From contig JAMWET010001353.1 in assembly GCA_024036415.1 (NCBI GenBank), forward strand, positions 485,001 to 549,000: DNA of 64,000 nt. The letters run 5' to 3'. Both the position numbers and the translations under genes were made by a program. Position 1 is the first letter of the stretch, and each line of letters starts with the position of its first letter. The DNA comes from Prochilodus magdalenae (lineage: Eukaryota > Chordata > Actinopteri > Characiformes > Prochilodontidae). The notes beneath the pieces were generated by a model. That model saw only the letters and a list, made by a program, of their open reading frames with translations, had not been told where the DNA came from and ran no database searches. Below, piece by piece: positions 56,222 to 64,000 of the stretch.

Positions 56222-57640
56222 TGGTGAGGGTCAGTATAATTGAGGATTAAACACATAGATGAGTGGGAGTCAGTATGATTGAGGATTAAACACAAATGAG
56301 TGTAAGTCAGCGTTACTGAAGATTCAACACATAGATGAGCGAGGGTCAGTATGTCTGCGAATTAGACAAGGGACAGTATGGGTTTGGATTACATACATAA
56401 AGGAGTAGGGTGTCAGTATGGCTATGGTTTAGACACATAGAGAAGTGAGGTTCATTATGGCTGTGGATTAGACACACAGAGGAGTGAGGGTCAGTATGGC
56501 TGTGGATTAGACACACAGAGGAGTGTAAGGTCAGTATGGCTATGGTTTAGACACATAGGAGTGACAGTCAGTATGGCTGTGGATTAGACACACAGAGGAG
56601 TGAGGGTCAGTATGGCTGTGGTTTAGACACACAGGAGTGACAGTCAGTATGGCTGTGGATTAGACACACAGAGGAGTGTAAGGTCAGTATGGCTATGGTT
56701 TAGACACATAGGAGTGACAGTCAGTATGGCTGTGGATTAGACATACAGAGGAGTGAGGGTCAGTATGGCTGTGGATTAGACACACAGAGGAGTGAGGGTC
56801 AGTATGGCTATGGGTTAGACAGATAGGAGTGACAGTCAGTATGGCTGTGGATTAGACACACAGAGGAGTGAGGGTCAGTATGGCTGTGGATTAGACACAC
56901 AGAGGAGTGAGGGTCAGTATGGCTATGGTTTAGACACATAGGAGTGACAGTCAGTATGGCTGTGGACTAGACACACAGAAGAGTGAGGGTCAGTATGGCT
57001 GTGGATTAGACACACAGAGGAGTGAGGGTCAGTATGGCTATGGGTTAGACACATAGGAGTGACAGTCAGTATGGCTGTGGATTAGACACACAGAGGAGTG
57101 AGGGTCAGTATGGCTGTGGATTAGACACACAGAGGAGTGAGGGTCAGTATGGCTATGGTTTAGACACATAGGAGTGACAGTCAGTATGGCTGTGGACTAG
57201 ACACACAGAAGAGTGAGGGTCAGTATGGCTGTGGATTAGACACACAGAGGAGTGAGGGTCAGTATGGCTATGGTTTAGACACATAGGAGTGACAGTCAGT
57301 ATGGCTGTGGATTAGACACACAGAGGAGTGAAGGTCAGTATGGCTGTGGATTAGACACGGAGGAGTGAAGGTCAGTATGGCTGTGGATTAGACACATAAA
57401 GTAGTAAAGGTCAGTATGGCTGTGGATTAGACACGGAGGAGTGAAGGTCAGTATGGCTGTGGATTAGACACATAAAGTAGTAAAGGTCAGTATGGCTGTC
57501 GATCAGACACACAGAGAAGTGAGGGTCAGTATGGCTATGGTTTAGACACATAGAGGAGTGAAGGTCAGTATGGCTGTGGATTAGATAGATAGAGGAGTGA
57601 GGGTCAGTACGGCTATGGATTAGATAGATAGAAGTAAAGC
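56222..57640. repeat. Minisatellite with 37-39-bp units and 115-bp higher-order repeat
   Basis: About 37 units beginning 'tcagtatggct'. Type A (39 bp) has 'gtggattagacacacagagg'; type B (37 bp) has 'atggtttagacacataggag'. From about 56570 on, the order A-A-B repeats (39+39+37 = 115 bp). The variant 'gtggactagacacacagaag' occurs at 56963 and again 230 bp later at 57193, showing duplication in two-step blocks. Left-end units (56222-56400) are more diverged. Confidence 0.92.
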
Positions 57641-58150
57641 AAATGGTCACACAATGTTTGTAGTTTAATAAAGATTGTATGAAAAACATACATCAGATAC
57701 ATAAGCTGTATATAAGCACAATATTCCCAATTAGAAAGAACATTTCGTAGTTGGAATGGTGTTGATATCTCAAAATCTAATTTTGCAAATGAAAAAATAA
57801 AGGTGGCTTCATTTTTGTAAGTACAGAGCAAATATTAGAAGACAAAAGAATATCTATTTAATTTTTCTGACTGATGTTAGTTTTCCAGTTAACCTTTTCA
57901 TTTGCATCATTTTCATTTCTTTTGTGTTTTCACACTCTTCTTTTTTCTTATTTTTTCAAGTTATTTAATTCTTTCATATGCATATTACAGCTTTCTTTTA
58001 ATTATTGTGTGTAATGAACGTCTTGTGTTCATTTACATATTAAGCGATAACTCAAAAGAGCATGCACTGAACAGCTTTGCCAACAATGATCTCTTACCCT
58101 GTCTATTAAGCATACCTGATTTGATTTAAGAGAGAAAGCAAAACAGGGAT
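57641..58150. other. Non-coding spacer
   Basis: AT-rich. Nothing recognised. Confidence 0.6.
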
Positions 58151-58179
58151 GGGAGAGCTAGCCTAAGGGACTCTCTTTC

Positions 58180-58400
58180 CTTGACCGACTCACTCACTCA
58201 CTCCCTCACTCTCATTATTTCTCACTCACTCTCCTTCTTTCTCTTTTTTGCACACTCTTTCACTTGCTCTCCATCTCTCTCTCTCACTCACTCACTCACT
58301 TACTCTGACTCTGTCTCCTTCTCCTGTCTCATATCTCCCTCACTTTCTATGTGAGTCTCTCTCTCACACACACACTCACACACTCTCTCTCTCCCATGCA
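58180..58400. repeat. CT/CACT-rich low-complexity tract
   Basis: Repeated ctcactcact, ctctct and cacaca motifs. Open frames here are low-complexity artefacts. Confidence 0.85.
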
Positions 58401-60057
58401 AATAGACTAACAGACATGCACGCCTACTCGAAAGGAAACCAGTTAGCCGTGCGTTTTGGCTGCGAGAAGAAGTGCGCTGAGTGAGCGAGGGAGAGAGAGT
58501 GAGAAAAGAGAAAGAACAAATGTATGAAAGAAATGGAGGTCACCTAGGGTAAGTAAGTCTGCGGCATTGCTGAGCTGTTGCTATTCTGATTTAAAAACTA
58601 CTTTCATGGGTGTATCGTATAAACCGATACAGTCATGTTACAGGACGAGAAATTGGCAAACAACGCAGCTACGTTTTTAAAGCTAATCCGAATGAAGAAT
58701 CAAGACCTGGAACACACCGTGGAAACATTCAGGAAATATTCTCATGACTGTATTTCTTGTATGAAGGTTAACAGGCAGCCTTGGCTAGGTGTTTATGTGA
58801 CGTGTGCATTGTAGATTTATTATGTGTTTTGAATCAGCTGTCATAGAAGTAACTGTAACATAGCGACAGACCAGGATAAAAATGAAAGATGTGTGAGATG
58901 ATTCATTAGATCTTCCTCTTTCAGTCCGGCAAACTTTTTTCCCCTTTTGTGGCTGCGCACTGTTGTGTGCAATCTTGAAAAGGTTCTGGAAAATATAGGT
59001 CAATATTCTGCATGCGTCTGTGTGTGCGTTTGTGTCTTTGTGCATGTGTATCACATGTGTATCCTTAAGCAACTTCGAGAAAATAGGTTAATACGTTTTC
59101 AAGCAGAGAAGTGTACAAAGTCCACTGGGTTACAATTAGGTGGGCACGTGCGAATGAGGATGCAGGAGGAAGAGAGAGACCAAGCAAGTGGGAGAAACAA
59201 GGAGGAAAGATTCTTTGAAGTATGTTAGCATGTTTATGTGGTATATCCCCTCTCTCCTTCACACCTCATTATCATTCTGCGGTGACACATGCACACACAC
59301 AGACCACCACACTATTACAGAAGATGCAGTTACCTAGCAACATAACACCCTTGTGGCCTGACTGGATAGACTAACTGCAAAGATGTTGAAAAACCCGATT
59401 GACAGCATAAAAAAAGAGGGTTCATAACTGGGGTCTGATTGCTGCATCGTAAGAGTCAGATCGTTCCTACAATAACTAGGTCAGAGCTGACTGCTCAAAA
59501 GATTCAAGACCGTGAACAAAAACCCAAACAGCAAAGTTTGCAAATGAAAAAAAAAAAAAAGGAATTTTCAGTTTCATCACTGATGTGGACCATTCTAACC
59601 TACTGGGTTAAAACCAAAATCAGAACAGGGATTTTTAACTGACTTTGACTTTGCTTTGATAATAATAAGTTTTCTTCGAATAACCATACACTTTATGTTT
59701 ACTTTAATACTGGGCAAACGCGGCTTTGATCTGCTGTGCAAACTAAATAAAAAGTAAAAAAAGTGATTACTCTTATTGTTACACATTCTTTCTCAGACTT
59801 AACTTTAAATAAATAGGATTTAACTGTTCACAATGTGAGGGACAAGGATGCAGTCTCACTCCCTGCTCTGAATTTCAGTAGTGTGGCTAAAAAAAGCCTC
59901 AACCAACAGACTAAAAATGTTTTTGTGGGACAGCATTTTTAGTTTATTTTATTTTTTAAGGAAAAATGTAAACATGTCAACTTCACTTTAAAAAAACAGG
60001 AATTAAAATGATTTATTAAAAAAACAACAGTGAAAAAATTATAAAATAAAGTTTGTA
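58401..60057. other. Non-coding spacer
   Basis: Short GA and TG tracts (58485-58515, 59020-59060). No gene is supportable. Confidence 0.6.
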
Positions 60058-60059
60058 TA

Positions 60060-60944
60060 CACTCATCATAATATAATAGCTGCACCCAGAAGGAGGTGTC
60101 ATATCATAATGCTATTGGGAAGGAAGATAAAGGTTACCGGGAACAATAAATGGTGATAAGTTTAGAATGATATCGCCAAAATCTTTTGAGCTACACATAC
60201 ACAAGTAGTGTCTCTCAGTTTAGGGTCAGGCCACCATGTTTGCTAACACTACATGATAGACGTCTGGAGTTATAGAGGTTCCTAATGGTGTCCTGCAATA
60301 ATCTATCCCATGCAGCTTAAACATTTCCTGTCTAGTTCCTGAAGATTCTACTATAGGGCTGGAGTTGGTGTAAAACCAAGCCTTCTGGACTTGTGATTCA
60401 ACAAACCATTCATTTTGGCACTGACCAAGGTGCCTCCACATACATTCTTTGGTCGTCTTCACTAAGACAAATGAGGGACTCGTCACTGGCATTCTGAATC
60501 ACTTCATGACAGTTTGGCATGACACCATGGCAGTGTTTGGTAACACTGACGTGGTGCTAAGGGCCACTGTCATAACGGTCAGTGCATGTGTATTCCTGCA
60601 TCGTGGAGCCATGTGCCAATGGTGCTGGCACTAACAAGATAACTTTCATCTTTCTTTCATCCACTGCCACCAATAGCATGTTACAGTAGTATTCGCTTTT
60701 CCGAGGCATACTTTGCTTGCAAAGCATGCTACCAACACAACAGGGAAAGTCAGTATGGACATCTCATGCAACAGGACGGCCCACATATAGTCAGGTACAG
60801 TGATATAACTCGTTCTTGCTTATGTCAAATGCGCGGCTGAGAATAAAACCTGAATTATTTGCATGTCTCATGATGTCAAACCTACCCAACAAATTACATT
60901 TCTGTCAGCTGATTCCTTCTGGTTGCAACTTTTTTCAATGATTA
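60060..60944 (-). mobile_element. Tc1/mariner-like element, copy 3 of 3
   Basis: Inverted ends: 'cactcatcataatataatag' with 'ctgcacccagaagg' on the left, and 'ccttctggttgcaac' with 'tttttcaatgattata' on the right (60916-60946). The minus strand has the SDESLICLSEDD stretch around the first catalytic Asp (about 60488-60455), upstream homology to 4790-4900 of copy 1, and frame breaks. The longest of the three copies at about 885 bp. Confidence 0.65.
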
Positions 60945-62609
60945 TACAGCAGGACAAAACCATCAGAATTACTTGTGTATCTCCCTCTCATATATAAACT
61001 GCCATGCTGTCTTATTTTAAAAAGGTCACATAATGTACTTGATGTTTGTACAGCTGTTTTAGTTTGTATCATATACAGTATGTTTACAAGGATTTTGTTG
61101 TGGCATTAACACAAGGTACTAAAAAAATAGTAAAGGCAAATGCATAATTTATAGAGTACTTTCTATCAGAAAGTGGCTGTTTTAAGCCTGAAACCCTACA
61201 TTTCAACTTGTGAAAATAACACACGTATAGCATGTTCTACATATTTGAGCCCACATGTGTTCTAATGTACTGCACTCGTGAAGGGCTCAAGCAGTAAGAG
61301 GTGTAGTCAGAATTAAAGCCATGGTAACACAAACAGTATGGGGAAATAGGCTTGAAAAAGGAAGAGTACAAATGAATTACAACTGTTTTTGTTAGATAAA
61401 CCTACAACAATGTTATTAATAGGGGCACATAAACATACAAGAAAATTTACGATGTGGGTAAATTGAATGTTCCAGGGTCTTTATAGTTAAATTAGTAATA
61501 AGACAATCACATGTACTTAAAGACAGTCAATGAAATGCTTGTCTTAATTGTCTTAGTGTAATACAAGCAAACCACCTAGGCTATGACTACACAAAGTACT
61601 TGTCTACATTCTACTTCTTTCCTTTTAAGGCAGTATCATTTATTTTTAACTTGTGCTCTATGATGAATCAGTCAAGTCAAGCTTACTTCAACTTTATCTT
61701 CCTAAGTCATCTGACTACAGACAGGGCCGACCATATCTGACTGCTTACATGGACTGGTGGTTCGTCATTATTTTTCAAAGTGCTGCAAATTTTAACTGAA
61801 ATAAATTCCACGTGCTTAGACTTTAGAGAAAAGAGGAGAAAGACATCAGATGCTCTGGAAAATTTTGACTAGACTGACCTACCATATAGACAGCAAGTTC
61901 AAATTAGCCTAAGCTTTAAAAGTTTAAAATTAAGTTTTACAAGCCTATTCTTTTTAACTTAATCAGATATGTGCACACAAACAAATTACTTTCTTGTGAG
62001 CTTTTAAAATGCATACTAATGCAAAAATCCCAAAGGTGTGTATTTACATTCCATGCTTTTAGCTTTCTAAGTATCATAGATGTGAAATTAATGCAGTGAG
62101 ACTTGCCTAACTGTAAGTCGCAACCGTATTTATTTGATAAAGTCATAGTTTATGCAGAGAACAAGAAGAACTCAATACTTCAAAAAATGGTTCTTTTTAA
62201 GAATGCTACATAACTACATGCATACTGCCTTTTTCCTGTGATTATTATTATTGTTAAGAATGTGATTCTTATTAGTGTGTTGTATCACACAGTTCATATG
62301 TTCAAGAAACCATTTGAAACCATTTTCAACCCCAGAATAGGGCCAACAATACTGAGATAATGCAGGCAGTGCTGCACTGGTACAACGGGATTTTGTACTC
62401 ATTCTGAGGGTTATTTAACTATTATACTGGAAACAATCAATAACTTTACAAATTAGTGTGGAGAAACTTACTTGGCATTTGGCTTATTTGGCTGAAATGA
62501 AACATATACTGTTGTACTCTGCGTACACCCTCAAACAATTGCATTTATGCATAACTATGTGGAGAATCAAAAAAAGAAACATTTTCAAACAAAAATTATC
62601 AGTGTTTAG
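60945..62609. other. Non-coding spacer
   Basis: AT-rich. No gene, RNA or named repeat recognised. Confidence 0.6.
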
Positions 62610-63083
62610 TAGGGCTGCTCTCGAGAAGTTGACAATTCGAATCGTCAGTTGGCGACCCTCTAAGTCGACCGAAACCCTTCAAGTCGACTGACAACAGTAA
62701 CCTTTTTTTTTTCTTCCGTAAAACAGACTAAAGCTTACAAAAATGCACAAGAACTTTAAGGATGTTAAAAGACATTATAATAATTATTAAAGGGGAATAA
62801 TTAATATATATATGCAAGTTCTAGCTGGGCTGTGACGCATGCTTGCTAAAAAATTAAATCCACGTGATGACATGCGCTAGCGGTTCACCGCTAAAGGCAG
62901 CTGAAGCTGTGAAGCTGAGAAACACGAAGGGAACAACGTCTCAGAGAAAGCCAGGAGGAGGTTTTGAAGAAGAAAATCTGAACAAATTAAACCGAATTCT
63001 GCTTGTCATTTAGTCAGACGTCCAACCCTGCTTCAAACGAGTGAGCTGACTGTCCGATTCAACTGACACAGGGTACAGCCCTA
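62610..63083. mobile_element. hAT-type MITE with 8-bp target duplication
   Basis: 474 bp from TAGGGCTG (62610) to CAGCCCTA (63083), flanked on both sides by GTGTTTAG (62602-62609 and 63084-63091). An exact 8-bp duplication plus TAGGGCTG ends is the hAT signature. Inside are repeated 'gtcgac/tcgac' phrases and no usable frame. Confidence 0.88.
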
Positions 63084-63174
63084 GTGTTTAGTGTTAATAA
63101 CTTATAGCTGGCCGTCTGATGTAGTAATACTCTCTAAAAAGGTAACAATTCTAAAAATACACAACTCAGATTTC

Positions 63175-63775
63175 AAAGAATTTGGGACAACAATGTAAAC
63201 AAACCAGAATGCAATGATGAAAAAAAAACATTATATAGACAACAGGACACAGAACACATATCAGATGTTAAAATTGAGACATTTTACCATTTTATGAAAG
63301 TTATTAACTCATTTAGAACTTGATGGCAGCAATGCATCTCAAAAAAGTTAGGACCGTGTAAACGAAAGCCTAGAAAAGTAAGTGGTACTAACAGAAAACA
63401 GCTTAAGAAGTCACATGACTGAGTATAAAAATAGCATTTTAGAGGGGCAGAGTGCCTCAGAAGAAAACATGGGCATTGGTTCACAAATCTGTGAAAAAAA
63501 AAAAAGTGAAACAATTCAGAAAACTGTTCCTTAACGTAAAATTGTGAAACCTTCTACAGTACATAATATCATCAAAAGATTCAGAGACTCTGGAGAAATC
63601 CCTGTGTGCAAGGGACACGTTTTTAAAAGCACTGCTTCCACCAAGTTCTAAATGTGTTAATAATTTAATGATATTGTACATGGTCTCACATTTAACATCT
63701 GATATGTGTTATATGCTCTCCTGTTCTCTATGAAATTTGCATTGAATTTGTATTTTGCACATTGTCCCAACTTTA
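63175..63775. mobile_element. Internally deleted Tc1-type element with long inverted ends
   Basis: The left end 'tttgggacaacaatgtaaac' and right end 'tgcacattgtcccaacttt' are inverted copies. Arms of nearly 200 bp both contain 'acacatatcagatgttaaa' and 'catttagaacttg.tgg'. The middle keeps a phrase ('catcaaaagattcagagact', 'ggagaaatccctgtgtgcaa') that I recall from the 5' coding part of a common fish Tc1-like transposon. The catalytic part is gone. Confidence 0.7.
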
Positions 63776-64000
63776 GGAGATCAGCACATTATCATACTGT
63801 CCTAGTTTAAATACTGAGCTCTTATTGGTTGCACAATAGTCATGGTGTAATTTCATCTCCATCTGTAAGTTTAACTAGACTAAATTGTTGTTAGCTGTTG
63901 CTGTAAATGTTTAGAAATGGAAAAGATTTCTATAACAGCTCTACCTGACTTAGAAAGCTGGAAAATGGGAAAAATGTAAATTACAATGGCTACATTAGTA

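Noticed and set aside
56222..57640. CRISPR-like array of ~38-bp repeats
   Set aside because: The repeats are directly adjacent with no unique spacers, and the host is a eukaryote.
57411..57689. Repetitive peptide frame (units like SHTDLHSS)
   Set aside because: It is the minus-strand reading of the minisatellite, open only because unit lengths of 39 keep frame locally.
46921..64000. A neighbouring gene (for example spdl1) upstream of dock2
   Set aside because: I searched both strands for conserved exon-like peptides with splice sites and found only transposon remnants and short chance frames.

Overview
The window is vertebrate chromosomal DNA, most likely from a teleost fish. The signs are a split gene with GT-AG introns, many Tc1/mariner-type transposon remnants, tRNA-derived SINEs, LINE tails, hAT-like MITEs and long CA/GA microsatellites. 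Several repeat families (a SINE tail with a 'cttatccagagcgactta' core and a MITE with a 'ccaccacagagcagg' core) resemble ones I remember from otophysan fishes such as characins and catfishes. That placement is inference from memory. There are no bacterial-type operons, CRISPR arrays or complete intact transposons.

One protein-coding gene can be supported. It lies on the minus strand from about 46,670 down to the left edge and is the 5' half of dock2 (dedicator of cytokinesis 2, a Rac guanine-nucleotide exchange factor of blood cells). I assembled 25 exons. All have GT-AG borders and compatible phases, and together they give one uninterrupted 901-codon reading frame starting at a strong Kozak ATG (46,668-46,670). 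They encode the SH3 domain, the ELMO-binding/linker region, the whole DHR-1 (C2-like, phosphoinositide-binding) domain and the start of the helical repeat region. The catalytic DHR-2 domain must lie beyond base 1.

Layout: 1-1,887 is intron 25 with LINE, SINE and MITE remnants; 1,888-2,030 exon 25; 2,031-17,779 the 15.7-kb intron 24; 17,780-30,554 exons 24-20 with long introns; 30,825-41,756 exons 19-2, densely packed; 41,757-46,627 intron 1; 46,628-46,670 exon 1; 46,671-46,920 a probable promoter with PU.1-, CCAAT- and RUNX-type sites. The rest, 46,921-64,000, is upstream non-coding DNA. It holds a LINE fragment, a 3.5-kb cluster of dead Tc1 elements, a 1.4-kb minisatellite with a higher-order repeat, a hAT-type MITE with a clean 8-bp target duplication, and an internally deleted Tc1-type element.

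I see no undescribed multi-gene system. The points most worth a second look are repeat tracts pressed against dock2 splice sites (a (TG)nT14 tract before exon 17 and a pentanucleotide array starting right after the exon 11 donor), the myeloid-looking promoter of the tiny exon 1, and the chimeric and nested transposon structures.
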